Below are positions 43,448-52,798 of a stretch of DNA of 64,000 nucleotides, one piece after another. Every line of letters begins with the position of its first letter. Positions within the stretch are counted from its first letter, which is position 1. Position numbers and translations under genes: made by a program. The notes under the pieces are model-generated. The model worked only from the letters and a program-made list of their open reading frames with translations, ran no database searches and was not told where the DNA came from. Source of the DNA: Treponema sp. OMZ 798 (lineage in GTDB: Bacteria > Spirochaetota > Spirochaetia > Treponematales > Treponemataceae); the NCBI RefSeq assembly GCF_024181385.1, contig NZ_CP051305.1, positions 1,612,001-1,676,000 of the forward strand, read 5' to 3'.

Positions 43448-44388
43448 GGCACCTAAAAAACTATTTTTAGTGTACCTATTTATTATTTTAGTAGCTTTTT
43501 TATAAATTGTCTAGTGTAAAACTTGGATTCTTTATCTTAGTTCCCTTACTTTTCATTTTATTACCTATATGCTCCCTCATTTTATTTCTTTAGATAGCAA
43601 TATCGGCATAAGTTGTATGTTAAGTTCATCATTATTATCGAAAATGTTGCACGAGCTAATCCTATCGTTCTTACATATATACCTTTCATTGAGTTTGTCA
43701 TAAAGCCAAATACATGTTCTACTCTCGCCCGTATTTTTGATTTTTTTCTGTTACCGATTTTTTGTTTTTTAGTAAGAGGTTTTCCTCTTGCTCCTCTTTC
43801 ACAAATTTATTTTTCTTGCCATTGTTCAGGAATTTTTCCGTTTTTGATTTGTTCATTTTCATCTTTGCTGTTATGCTGTATCGGAGCTTCTACTATTGTC
43901 GCATCTATTATCGTTCCCTCTTTTCCTATTAAGTTATTTCTAGCTAATTCTTTTCCAAACTTTTCAAATAACTTTTTTGATACTCTCGCTTCAATGAGTT
44001 TTTCTTTAAAAAGCCATATTGTTTTTGAATCGGGTACTTTATCTTTTAATTCCAATCCTAAAAATCTCATAAAGGATAGCCGATCGTTTATTTGATATTC
44101 CGTTTGATCATCACTTATGTTGTATAATTTTTGTAAGATTATTATTTTAAACATCATTACATAATCGTATGCAGGTCTTCCGCCTAAACCTTTTGACTCT
44201 TTGGTTAATGCTTTTTTTAATAGGGGTTTGAATATTTCCCAATTTATTTTTTCGTTTAATTTTTCAAGACTATCTCCTAACTTGCTTAATACTCTTAAAC
44301 GATCTTCTTCATCAAATAATCCTTTTTGTTTCATACCTCATTTTATCATCTTTTTAATCTTTTTTAAAGGGGGTTTTTAGAGGTGCCC
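43448..44388 (-). mobile_element. Decayed IS5-family insertion sequence
   Basis: The left end GGCACCT-AAAAAAC (from 43448) and the reverse complement of the right end (GGGCACCTCTAAAAACC, ending 44388) form short inverted repeats. Inside is a defective IS5-type transposase on the minus strand. The left end starts at the base following the IS256-like right end. Confidence 0.75.
43582..44334 (-). pseudogene. IS5-family transposase with internal deletion and stop
   Basis: Residues 1-175 are an IS5-type N-terminus (FDEEDRLRVLSKLGDSLE, GGRPAYDYVMMFKIIILQKLY, DSKTIWLFKEKL, TIIDATIVEAP with the first catalytic Asp). A TAA follows EWQEK-like sequence at about 43807. The same frame then continues with ERGARGKPLTKKQK and KIRARVEHVFGFM to a stop at 43582. 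About 80 residues expected in the middle, including the second catalytic Asp, are missing. The gene is dead. Confidence 0.82.
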
Positions 44389-44429
44389 TATAGCATAGGT
44401 TAGGCATTTTTTCAATTAAGCGAGGCGGG

Positions 44430-45692
44430 TTAATTTGTAACTAAGTTTTCCCTGCACCTTACCAAAAACTTTTCGGCGATGGGCTTATCGGTTTTGATGA
44501 TACAGGGGTGGCCGTGGCAGACCCAGTCCATTTTTTCCTTTGTGTCTGGTTTTAGAAGGGTATAGCCCGTATCTACAATAGAACAAATATCGGGGCCGAC
44601 ATATTCGAGAGGAATACCGGCATCTATCTTGTTCATCGAAATAAACTCGTATTCGTTTTCTGACAATTTTTTGCCGATTTTGCCTGCCAGCATGTAGGGG
44701 GACTTTGACTCGCCTGCTGTGGTTTTGTTTGCTTCCGCACTCGAAAAATAAAAGCCGGTGGTAAATTCCCTATGGGCAGTGTTATACAATTCTTCAACAA
44801 AGGGAGAGGCTTCATCGGCGCTTATCTTTCCGTTTAAAAAATCTATTTTTTTGCGGTAGGCTCTTGTGGTCAAGGCAGTATAGTAAATGCTTTTCATACG
44901 GCCCTCTATTTTTAGTGAATCTACTCCAGCTTCTTTCATCTCGTCGAGGTAGTCTATCATGCAAAGATCCTTTGAAGAAAAAAGAGCCGTATAATTTTCG
45001 CCCTCTTCTACGGGGAAAAGTTCTCCCTTCCGCTCGGACTCTTCGACAAAGAATTCTTCCTTAGGTCTTTCGGAATACATCTTGTAGTTCCAGCGGCAAG
45101 AATGGGTGCAAGCCCCGGCATTTGCGCTTCGGTCGGTAAGGTAGGCGCTTATAAGGCAGCGCCCCGAATAAGAAATACACATGGCCCCGTGCACAAAACA
45201 TTCAAGCTCCATTTCGGGAACCCTTTGTTTTATCTCGCGCACCTCCTCAAGGCTTGCTTCCCTTCCCAATACCACGCGGGAAAAGCCCAAGTCCCTGTAA
45301 ACCTTCACGGCCTCATAGTTTATGCAGTTTGCCTGAGTGCTTAAATGAAGCGGAATGTCCGGAAAGTTTTCTTTTAAAATTCGGGCAGCTCCCAAGTCTT
45401 GGACGATAAAGGCATCGAAGGGATATTGCTTAAAATATTGAACTTCTTTTAAAAAGTTTTTTAAGTCCTCATTGTGAAAGCTTATATTTATTGCGCAATA
45501 GAGTTTTTTTGTTAAGCCGCGCTTTTTGTAGGCTTCTTTTAAAAGAGAAATATTTTTATATTCTTCTCCCGAAAAATTATCGGCCTTAGCCCTAAGCGAA
45601 AAATTCTTTAATCCTATATAAGCTGCATCGGCTCCGTACTCCCATGCATAATCCAATTTTTCAAAATTGCCCGAGGGCGCAAGAAGTTCCAT
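44430..45692 (-). CDS. U32 family peptidase-like protein, TrhP/YegQ type
   Basis: A 420-residue U32-family protein. The family signature is complete: ELECFVHGAMCISYSGRC (near residues 160-177) followed by RSANAGACTHSCRWNYK. Members with this layout (TrhP/YegQ) hydroxylate uridine 34 of tRNA using prephenate; the older name collagenase-like peptidase is misleading. The TrhP assignment is by length and N-terminus (ELLAPSGNFEKLDYAWEYGADAAYIG) and is less certain than the family. It lies nine bases behind the esterase-like gene. The IS5 remnant ends about 40 bases beyond its stop. Confidence 0.85.
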   Translation of the reverse strand: MELLAPSGNFEKLDYAWEYGADAAYIGLKNFSLRAKADNFSGEEYKNISLLKEAYKKRGLTKKLYCAINISFHNEDLKNFLKEVQYFKQYPFDAFIVQDLGAARILKENFPDIPLHLSTQANCINYEAVKVYRDLGFSRVVLGREASLEEVREIKQRVPEMELECFVHGAMCISYSGRCLISAYLTDRSANAGACTHSCRWNYKMYSERPKEEFFVEESERKGELFPVEEGENYTALFSSKDLCMIDYLDEMKEAGVDSLKIEGRMKSIYYTALTTRAYRKKIDFLNGKISADEASPFVEELYNTAHREFTTGFYFSSAEANKTTAGESKSPYMLAGKIGKKLSENEYEFISMNKIDAGIPLEYVGPDICSIVDTGYTLLKPDTKEKMDWVCHGHPCIIKTDKPIAEKFLVRCRENLVTN

Positions 45693-45701
45693 TTTATTCC
45701 C

Positions 45702-46634
45702 CTATAAATTCGCTTGATTTTCTATCAAAGAGCCGCTCTCAAAAAACGAATTTATTTTTTTTCCTATAGCTTCAACTTTGAGGTGAGCATCGGCAAAATA
45801 GTCGGGAACGGCTTGAAACAGGTGAGGCATGTCTTTCATTTTATCGAGCTCGGCCCTTCCTCCGGCCTTTTCGATTTTTTCGCAAAGACGGATCGAATCA
45901 TCCAAAAGAATCTCATTACTTCCGCATTGAATAAAAACGGGAGGAAAGTTTTCAAAACTTCCAAAAATGGGAGAAACAAGTTCATTGCTAAGATTTTTTT
46001 CTTCGGTGTATAATTGGGCAGCGCCCGCAAGAGTCCCTTGAGAAAAAACAAAGTCTTTCTTTCGGTTAGCATTCAGTCCTTCACTTGAACAGGTTAAATC
46101 GGCCCATGGAGAAAATAAGACAATTAATGCAGGAAGAGGAAGATGTTTATTTTTTAAATAATGAATCAGCGAAAGAATTAAACCGCCTCCGGCTCCGTCT
46201 CCTGCCAAAATAAGATTGCCGGGATCTGCAGTATGAGTTTCTACAAGTTTTGCATAAACCTTATAAACATCTTCAAGGGCGGCAGGAAAGGGATATTCGG
46301 GGGCAAGCTTGTAGTCGGGTAAATAGAGGTCGGCAGAAGCCTCATGAGCAAGGCCTGCACAAAAGGAGCGGTAAGCTTTTTTTGTGCCGCTTATAAAAGA
46401 GCCTCCATGAGCATATAGGATTACCCTGCCTGAAACCGCCATCTCAGGCTTTAATACATCGGTATCAACACCGCGCAATTCGATTTCGGATAAGTCTACA
46501 TTATTCGGTACATGTGGAGAATAAAGAATATCGTCATAGGCAAGCCGCAACTCGTCTATGGTATGTTTTCGAGAAAGAACGGCCTTTTTAAATTTCTTTT
46601 TTAACTCGCGTAAATCCTTCAATTCGTTTTGCAC
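45702..46634 (-). CDS. Esterase-like alpha/beta hydrolase lacking the nucleophile serine
   Basis: A 310-residue protein of the hormone-sensitive-lipase family. Seen: YAHGGSFISGTK (oxyanion HGG, near 74-77), LPDYKLAPEYPFPAALED (near 105-122), the nucleophile elbow AGDGAGGG (145-151) and a C-terminal PHLF with a candidate His. The elbow should read GDSAGG; residue 147 is Gly (GGA at 46196-46194). The protein is thus probably not an active esterase by the standard mechanism. GTG 46634 is the start, with GGAG upstream. It may act as a ligand-binding relic. Confidence 0.85.
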   Translation of the reverse strand: MQNELKDLRELKKKFKKAVLSRKHTIDELRLAYDDILYSPHVPNNVDLSEIELRGVDTDVLKPEMAVSGRVILYAHGGSFISGTKKAYRSFCAGLAHEASADLYLPDYKLAPEYPFPAALEDVYKVYAKLVETHTADPGNLILAGDGAGGGLILSLIHYLKNKHLPLPALIVLFSPWADLTCSSEGLNANRKKDFVFSQGTLAGAAQLYTEEKNLSNELVSPIFGSFENFPPVFIQCGSNEILLDDSIRLCEKIEKAGGRAELDKMKDMPHLFQAVPDYFADAHLKVEAIGKKINSFFESGSLIENQANL

Positions 46635-46674
46635 TTAAATGTCTCCATTTAATTAATTGGTTTTAGGGTATCGG

Positions 46675-48465
46675 TTAAAACTCATCGAGCTTGCGTAAAT
46701 TTGCATAGATACCGTTTAAACTTAAAAGCTCCTCGTGAGTGCCTCTTTCCATTATTCCTTCATCGGTAACTACCAAAATCGTATCGGCATTTCTTATTGT
46801 AGAAAGACGGTGAGCTATAACTATTGTCGTTCTCTCCTCCGAAAGTTCTTCAATAGCTTTTTGAATTAAAATTTCGTTTTCGGTATCGAGGGCCGAAGTT
46901 GCCTCGTCCAATATCAAAATCGGAGGATTTTTTAAAAAGACTCTGGCAATCGAGATTCTCTGCTTTTGCCCGCCTGAAAGTCTCACACCCCTCTCCCCCA
47001 CATAAGAATTATAACCGTCCTCCAAACTCATAATAAAATCGTGAATGTGAGCATTTTTAGCGGCATCAATAATTTCTTCATCGGAAGCATCGGGCTTACC
47101 GTAGGCTATGTTCTCTTTTATGGTTCCGCCGAAAAGATAAACATCCTGCTGTACAATTCCGATATTTTCACGCAAGGACTTTAGTTTTAAATCCCTTATG
47201 TCCTTTCCGTCTATGCTTATCTTTCCGTTTATCACATCATAAAAGCGCGGAAGAAGGGAGCATATCGTCGTCTTTCCTCCGCCCGATGGGCCGACCAGAG
47301 CAAGGGTCTTGCCTGCAGGAATATCTATGGAAATATTTTTTAAGATTGCTGTAGTCTCATTGTAGCTGAAATCTACATTTTCGTATTTGATATTTCCTCT
47401 TACATCTTTTAGCTCGACGGCATCTTCCTTTTCGGTGATTTCCGGTGCCGTTTCTACAATCTGTAAAAAGCGCTTAAAACCGGCAGCTCCCTTTTGGAAC
47501 ATCTCAGTAAAATTGATAAGTAGATTTATCGGGGCTATATAGATATTTATATACAAGACATAGATGGTCAAGTCGGGAATGGTCAGTTCATTTTTTGCAA
47601 CAAAAAAACTTCCGGCTAAAACCGTTACAATAAAGAATAAGCCCTGCAAGAGACCGTTTACGGCAAAAAATTCTCCCATCTGTCTGTAGTTTATATATTT
47701 GGAGTGGACAAAGGCCTCGTTTGCAGTATAGAATTTTTTGCTTTCCAACTCTTCGTTTGCAAAGGACTGCACAACCCTTATCCCCGAAAGAGTGTCCTGC
47801 ACCTGCGAATTTATTCCGGCTATTGTTTTGCGGTTGAGCATAAAAATTTTACGCATCTTTTTGTTTTGGAAAAAAGTGAAGATGAACATAAGGGAGGTAA
47901 CCGAAGCTAAAATAAGGGTCAGCCTTACGTTGATAAAACAAAGAAGCGAAAAAGAACCTATTATCTTAAGAAAAGAAATAAAAAGGTTTTCGGGGCCATG
48001 GTGGGCCAATTCCGAAATATCGAAAAGGTCTGAAACAATTCGGGAAATCATATCTCCCGTTTTGTTCTTATCGTAATATGAAAAGGAAAGACGCTGCATA
48101 TGATTAAAGAGGTCATTCCGCATATCCCTTTCCATGCGGGCTCCCATTATGTGCCCCCATGAGGTTATAAAATATTGGGCAAAATACCTTATTATATAAA
48201 GGCCCAAAAGAATTACGGCAATTATAATCCCAAGGTATATAATGGCCGAAGCCTCTACATCAAAACTAAAAATAGTCTTATCTGAAAAAAGCAGGACTTC
48301 TCCGCTTCTTATTTTTGGAATTATCCTTGTTAAGTACCTTATCACCTGAGGGAATACCAAATCTACCGCAGAAACTAAAAGAGCGCAAAACAGATCAAAG
48401 AAAAATAAGAATTTATAAGGCTTGTAATAGTCCGCAAATTTTAAAAAGGTGCTTTTTTTGTGCAT
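46675..48465 (-). CDS. MsbA-like ABC exporter, fused membrane and ATPase domains
   Basis: A 596-residue half-transporter that works as a homodimer or with a partner. Six membrane helices lie in about residues 1-330. The ATPase domain has Walker A GPSGGGKT (near 391-398), the signature LSGGQKQR (near 494), Walker B ILILDEATSALD (near 520) and the H-loop His (IAHRLS). The family exports lipids, lipid-linked molecules or drugs; the substrate is unknown. No clear ribosome site precedes ATG 48465; a TATTAT box lies eight bases upstream, so this gene too might be leaderless. Confidence 0.9.
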   Translation of the reverse strand: MHKKSTFLKFADYYKPYKFLFFFDLFCALLVSAVDLVFPQVIRYLTRIIPKIRSGEVLLFSDKTIFSFDVEASAIIYLGIIIAVILLGLYIIRYFAQYFITSWGHIMGARMERDMRNDLFNHMQRLSFSYYDKNKTGDMISRIVSDLFDISELAHHGPENLFISFLKIIGSFSLLCFINVRLTLILASVTSLMFIFTFFQNKKMRKIFMLNRKTIAGINSQVQDTLSGIRVVQSFANEELESKKFYTANEAFVHSKYINYRQMGEFFAVNGLLQGLFFIVTVLAGSFFVAKNELTIPDLTIYVLYINIYIAPINLLINFTEMFQKGAAGFKRFLQIVETAPEITEKEDAVELKDVRGNIKYENVDFSYNETTAILKNISIDIPAGKTLALVGPSGGGKTTICSLLPRFYDVINGKISIDGKDIRDLKLKSLRENIGIVQQDVYLFGGTIKENIAYGKPDASDEEIIDAAKNAHIHDFIMSLEDGYNSYVGERGVRLSGGQKQRISIARVFLKNPPILILDEATSALDTENEILIQKAIEELSEERTTIVIAHRLSTIRNADTILVVTDEGIMERGTHEELLSLNGIYANLRKLDEF

Positions 48466-48524
48466 AGTTCACAATAATATACGATAAATAAAAAAAAGTA
48501 AATAGGCGATTTTAGATTCACCTC

Positions 48525-49118
48525 TTACAAACTATAAAGACCTTCTATCAGTTTTGTTATAGCTCTAAGAGCCCTGCCCCTGTGGGAGACCGAATTTTTT
48601 TCTTCCGGTTTAAGTTCTGCAAAGGTTTTTCCGAAATCCTCTACAAAGAAGATAGGATCGTAGCCGAAACCTCCCGCCCCGGCAGCTTTTTCGGTTATAG
48701 TTCCCTCGCAAGTTTCCTGCACCGAATAAAAACGGTTTTCATTTAAAAGAAAAATCATACAGCAGGCAAATCGGGCACTGCGTTCTTTTACCCCTTTTAA
48801 TTCTGCAAGAACCTTGATGATACCGGCCTCGGCGGAAACATGCTCTCCATTGACAGCACCATAGCGGGCCGAATGAATTCCGGGAGCACCGTTTAAAAAA
48901 TCGACACAAAGACCGGAGTCATCTGCAAGAACCGGAGCCCTCACAATATCGTAAAGGGCCTTAGCTTTTATCATAGCATTTTCAAAAAAGCTGCTTCCCG
49001 TTTCTTCAGGATCAAAGTCTATGCCCTCGTCTTTAGGCAAAACAATCTTATGAGACGGAAGAAGCTCTTGTACTTCCCTTTGCTTGTTTACATTTCCCGA
49101 TGCCAGATATATTTTCAT
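48525..49118 (-). CDS. rdgB: dITP/XTP pyrophosphatase (Ham1/RdgB)
   Basis: A 197-residue RdgB-type enzyme that hydrolyses non-canonical purine triphosphates (dITP, XTP) to keep them out of DNA. Family hallmarks: LASGNVNKQREVQELL at the start, ETGSSFFENAMIKAKAL, LADDSGLCVDFLNGAPGIHSARY, GGFGYDPIF and SHRGRAL. The start ATG 49118 lies 71 bases inside the upstream gene, an unusually long overlap. Confidence 0.94.
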   Translation of the reverse strand: MKIYLASGNVNKQREVQELLPSHKIVLPKDEGIDFDPEETGSSFFENAMIKAKALYDIVRAPVLADDSGLCVDFLNGAPGIHSARYGAVNGEHVSAEAGIIKVLAELKGVKERSARFACCMIFLLNENRFYSVQETCEGTITEKAAGAGGFGYDPIFFVEDFGKTFAELKPEEKNSVSHRGRALRAITKLIEGLYSL

Positions 49119-50061
49119 GCTCCGGAGTATACCACATTTTTAGACTCTTGGCAATATTTTTATCGATCGTACCCTTATATAGATTTATATATTTTCCTAT
49201 ATCGGTGCTGCTTGGAGCCTTTATCTGTCTTCTATTTAATCTTTTTGTTTTGTCCCATAAATGCCGGTTATGTTGTAGTGAAAAACAAATCTTTTTAAGC
49301 TGAGTTTTTGTATTATAAGTATGGAGTAAAAGATATTTAAAAAGCTGAGCCTTTACATAATACCTGTTTCTATTGCCGACACAATAATTTATTTTTTCAT
49401 ATCTCCTAAAGCAAGCAGACTTTAGATCATGAAGAATAGAACATAGAAGCCATGAATCCATTTTAATTTCGGCAGCTATTTTATCGATCAAATCATCATC
49501 AAGAAAAAAACAAGCCCTGCAAGCAAGTAAAAAGATTTTTCTATGTTTACACGGCATACTAAAATAAAGCTCTCTCATATGAGCAGTTTCTTTTGAGGAT
49601 CTTTTTTCATCTTTCAATCCCAAGTCCCTTAGGTTTACATCGCAGTATGCAGGAGCCGGCTCAGCAACATAAAAGTTAAAATTTTCATTTAAATCATACT
49701 CGCCCATAAGATACTCCCATCTTGCTTCTTCTTGATCTGCAAGAACGGTATCGTTTATCTCAAGTCTTACGGTTTTACATTTAAACGTCAAATAATAAAA
49801 ACGAATATGATTTGTTAAATAAGTATAAAAACTTGACAGTGAAGGATTATAATTTTCCAAAATCTTAGGAAGCTTATAATAAAAATTAAGTAAAAAATCA
49901 CTGCGTAAATCTTCATCCTTAAAACACACGCCAAAACTTTCCAAGTTTACATAAATCATCTCAAAGATAAACATTAAAAGTTTTTGTTTCATTGAAGGAT
50001 TGGTTTTATTAAGATTGTAGGCCTTGACAAATTCCTCTCCTTTTTCTAAACTGAAATTCAC
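49048..50061 (-). CDS. Unknown protein, possible sigma-70-like fold
   Basis: A 337-residue protein. Residues about 35-105 read like sigma region 2 (KDEDLRSDFLLNFYYKLPKIL, NPSLSSFYTYLTNHIRFYYL). A segment near 165-215 (MPCKHRKIFLLACRACFFLDDDLIDKIAAEI) could be a helix-turn-helix like region 4. The remainder is basic and Cys-rich. This reading is by pattern only. GTG 50061 is the start because GGAG lies upstream; its end overlaps rdgB by 71 bases. It diverges from the DUF2225 gene. Confidence 0.55.
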   Translation of the reverse strand: MNFSLEKGEEFVKAYNLNKTNPSMKQKLLMFIFEMIYVNLESFGVCFKDEDLRSDFLLNFYYKLPKILENYNPSLSSFYTYLTNHIRFYYLTFKCKTVRLEINDTVLADQEEARWEYLMGEYDLNENFNFYVAEPAPAYCDVNLRDLGLKDEKRSSKETAHMRELYFSMPCKHRKIFLLACRACFFLDDDLIDKIAAEIKMDSWLLCSILHDLKSACFRRYEKINYCVGNRNRYYVKAQLFKYLLLHTYNTKTQLKKICFSLQHNRHLWDKTKRLNRRQIKAPSSTDIGKYINLYKGTIDKNIAKSLKMWYTPEHENISGIGKCKQAKGSTRASSVS

Positions 50062-50184
50062 TTTTTTATCTCCTTTAACTTTAATAATTATATGTTTATA
50101 GAAGCAAAAAGAGTGCAAAGCGGCGGTTTGAAAAAACTTTTAAAAAAAAGATTATTTGGATGTTTTTTCATTTTTATCGCCCCC

Positions 50185-50250
50185 AAAAAATGAGTTTTTC
50201 ATTTTTTTTATAAGGGCTCAAAAAATTATCAATAAAAAAATGAGTTTTTC
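50185..50250 (+). repeat. 16-base direct repeat in a divergent intergenic region
   Basis: AAAAAATGAGTTTTTC occurs at 50185-50200 and again at 50235-50250, exactly 50 bases apart, between divergent genes. The remaining DNA from 50062 to 50321 is AT-rich and shows nothing else clear. The repeats could be a paired regulator site. Confidence 0.45.
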
Positions 50251-50321
50251 CATAAAAAGACTAGGTTTATTAGTCGTCAGAGGACAAAAAATACCGATAA
50301 TTAAAGACGGAGAGCAAAATT

Positions 50322-51197
50322 ATGATAAGAAAACATGTAGAAAAAGAATCTCGAACAGGAAGTATAACTTTTTATTCAAAGGAACAGGTCCAGTGCCCCG
50401 TATGCAGTACAAAATTTAAGAGAGAAGAGCTGCATTCGGGCGGAGGAAGGCTTATAGCCGGAGATCTGACCGATGAGTTACGCAGACTTTATGAACCCTC
50501 GGCAAAATACGGAGAAATATTTCCTACAGTGTACAATTTGACCGTTTGTCACAAATGTCTTTATACAGCATTTCCTCAGGATTTTTCAATTCCTTCCCGT
50601 CCGGTTATCGAAAAGCTTTTTGAAAACACCGAACTAAGGTATGATGCAATAAAAGGCCTTTTTCACAATATAGACTTTACAAAATCACGCGGCCTAAATG
50701 AAGGGGCGGCTTCCTACTACCTCGCTATTTTGTGTTACGAACTTTTTGAAGAAAAATTTTCGCCCACAATAAAGCAGGCTATATGTTCAATAAGGGCGGC
50801 ATGGCTCTTTGACGAACTGGGTAAAAAATATCCTGAAGAAAATTATAAATATGTTTCGGATCTTTTTTACCAAAAAGCAACCTTCCTTTATCGCAGAGCC
50901 CTTGAATTGGAATCGACCGGAGAAGAAATCATTGCCGGCTTAAAATCTTTCGGCCCCGATGTAGATAAAAACTACGGATATGACGGAATCATTTATCTTT
51001 CCGCCCTTCTCGAATACAAGTACGGCCAAAAAATAGATATGGAAATGCGCCTAAAACGCTTGGACTATCACAAATTTGCCCTTGCAAAAATGTTCGGTCT
51101 AGGCAGATCCAGTAAGGCCAAGCCGGGCCCAATCTTGGAAGCGGCAAGAAGTCTCTATGATATTCTAAAAGTAGAATTAAAGGATGTCGACGATTAA
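50322..51197 (+). CDS. DUF2225 zinc-ribbon-like protein
   Basis: A 291-residue protein of the DUF2225 family. It has CPVCSTKFKREEL (near residues 25-37), a YEPSAKYGEIFPTVYNLTVCHKCLYTAFPQDF segment (near 57-88), and a helical C-terminal half resembling TPR-type helices. The two CxxC pairs suggest a zinc site. The molecular function of the family is not known. It overlaps truA by one base (TAATG), so it is translationally coupled. Confidence 0.85.
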   Translation: MIRKHVEKESRTGSITFYSKEQVQCPVCSTKFKREELHSGGGRLIAGDLTDELRRLYEPSAKYGEIFPTVYNLTVCHKCLYTAFPQDFSIPSRPVIEKLFENTELRYDAIKGLFHNIDFTKSRGLNEGAASYYLAILCYELFEEKFSPTIKQAICSIRAAWLFDELGKKYPEENYKYVSDLFYQKATFLYRRALELESTGEEIIAGLKSFGPDVDKNYGYDGIIYLSALLEYKYGQKIDMEMRLKRLDYHKFALAKMFGLGRSSKAKPGPILEAARSLYDILKVELKDVDD

Positions 51198-52003
51198 TGG
51201 AGAGCACCCAAAACCAAAAAAATATTCTCCTTACCCTCTCCTATGACGGCACAAATTTTTGCGGCTGGCAAAAGCAAACCAAGGAAGGAAACGAAACCTT
51301 TAGAACGGTTCAAGGAGAATTGGAAAAAGCCTTAGCCAAAATACACAAGCATCCAATCGAAACAAACGGCTCAGGCCGTACGGATTCGGGAGTTCATGCA
51401 GCCCGCCAAGCCGTAAACTTTTTTAGCGATATAAAAAGCATGAGGGCCTCAAATTTTTTACCGGCCCTCAACTCAATCTTACCTAAGGATATAAGGGTTA
51501 TGGATGCAGCCGAAGTTTCCACCCTTTTACATGCTCGCTTTAATGCTCTTTCAAGAACTTACCGCTATAAGATCAAATGCGGGAAGACAATCTTTGCTCA
51601 TGAACAGCCATATACCTGGCACATAAGGCGGTATCCCGATATAGCCGTCTTAAATGAAATGGCCTCCTGTCTTTCGGGAGAATTGGATTGTACAGCCTTT
51701 TCTGCGGCAGGGGATCAAAGTATAAGCAAATCACGCTATATCAAAAAGGCAGTTTTTTTTATCGAAAACGATTATCTTATTTTTGAAATTTGCGCAAACG
51801 CCTTCTTATGGAAGATGGTCCGGTCGATAGTGGGAACTCTTTTGCATTTAGACGAAATCGGAGCTTCAAAAAAAGATTTTAAGGAAATCCTAGAATCAAA
51901 GATGAGGGAAAAGGCAGGCCCCACTGCTCCGCCCCAAGGCCTTTTTTTATGGTCTATAGAATATCCCAAAGACCTGCTTAAAACCCAGCCGGATACTTTT
52001 TAA
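51197..52003 (+). CDS. truA: tRNA pseudouridine synthase A
   Basis: A 268-residue TruA enzyme that makes pseudouridine at positions 38-40 of the tRNA anticodon stem. Hallmarks: LSYDGTNFCGWQKQ (near 13-26), GSGRTDSGVHA with the catalytic Asp (near residue 62), HARFNALSRTYRY, and FLWKMVRSIVGTLL. Length is normal. The start ATG overlaps the stop of the DUF2225 gene by one base. Confidence 0.95.
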   Translation: MESTQNQKNILLTLSYDGTNFCGWQKQTKEGNETFRTVQGELEKALAKIHKHPIETNGSGRTDSGVHAARQAVNFFSDIKSMRASNFLPALNSILPKDIRVMDAAEVSTLLHARFNALSRTYRYKIKCGKTIFAHEQPYTWHIRRYPDIAVLNEMASCLSGELDCTAFSAAGDQSISKSRYIKKAVFFIENDYLIFEICANAFLWKMVRSIVGTLLHLDEIGASKKDFKEILESKMREKAGPTAPPQGLFLWSIEYPKDLLKTQPDTF

Positions 52004-52015
52004 TAGAAAATAAAG

Positions 52016-52747
52016 CTAATTACTCTTAAAGCGGTCATATCTGTTCACGGCATTAGAAACCGTAAAGAGCACAAGGACAGCTCCAAAAATCATAAAATAA
52101 GAACCTATAGAAAAGAACATATTATAAAGGCCGTGTATTATCCATGTAAAAAGAAAAGGCCTTATAATATTCCTTGTTTTTTGCACCATACTTATTTCAA
52201 GATAGTATACGCCTAAGCCTGCATGCAAGATATTTGAAGTAAAAGATCTAAGCCAAATCGATTCGGGATAGCGTATCACATAAGCAAGATTTTCAAAAGA
52301 GGCAAAAATTAAACCGTAAAAAACCGATAAAAGCATTAGGATTCTTATATTAGCCCTCGTTTGAGCCGGAGTAATCTCATCCATATTTTTCATCTTATCT
52401 GCCCAAAGCAATTTTACAAAAATAGAAAAAAGCAGAGCCTTAACAGCTTCTTCCGGCAAAGAAGAATGAACAAAACAGTCAAAAAGAATGCCGTAAGCAT
52501 AGCTTTTAGTTTTTAAAAAATCCTGAAACAAAAAATATATGATGGTCTGCATTAAAATCGAAATAAGGACAGCAAAAAATGAAAACAAAAAAATATATAA
52601 TAATGGTTTAACCGATAAATTTTCTTTTCTTCTAATGATAAGAGCCCAAACAATTGAAAGTGCAAAAGAAAGAAACATAATTGCGGCAATCTGCATATAT
52701 AAAGCATACATTGAAAAAGAATTAAATTCAAGGGGTTTATCGGACAA
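52016..52747 (-). CDS. PrsW-like intramembrane metalloprotease
   Basis: A 243-residue membrane protein with about seven helices. Conserved positions of the PrsW/CPBP-type family are visible: [10 protein letters not shown] (EExxK, near 95-104), [13 protein letters not shown] (FxxxEN, near 140-152) and two His in helices (NILHAGLG and IIHGLYNM). PrsW cleaves anti-sigma factors in some bacteria; the target here is unknown. The start is probably TTG 52747, without a clear ribosome site, which makes it uncertain. It diverges from the sirtuin gene over 51 bases. Confidence 0.78.
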   Translation of the reverse strand: MSDKPLEFNSFSMYALYMQIAAIMFLSFALSIVWALIIRRKENLSVKPLLYIFLFSFFAVLISILMQTIIYFLFQDFLKTKSYAYGILFDCFVHSSLPEEAVKALLFSIFVKLLWADKMKNMDEITPAQTRANIRILMLLSVFYGLIFASFENLAYVIRYPESIWLRSFTSNILHAGLGVYYLEISMVQKTRNIIRPFLFTWIIHGLYNMFFSIGSYFMIFGAVLVLFTVSNAVNRYDRFKSN

Positions 52748-52798
52748 GGTCTTTATTTTGATAGGAAAATAACTTATACTGTTATGGGAGGAAAGAGT

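Noticed and set aside
43613..44095. A 160-residue plus-strand hydrophobic protein.
   Set aside because: It is antisense to the IS5 transposase remnant.
50156..50419. An 87-residue protein upstream of the DUF2225 gene.
   Set aside because: It overlaps the DUF2225 start, has low-complexity composition and spans the direct repeat.
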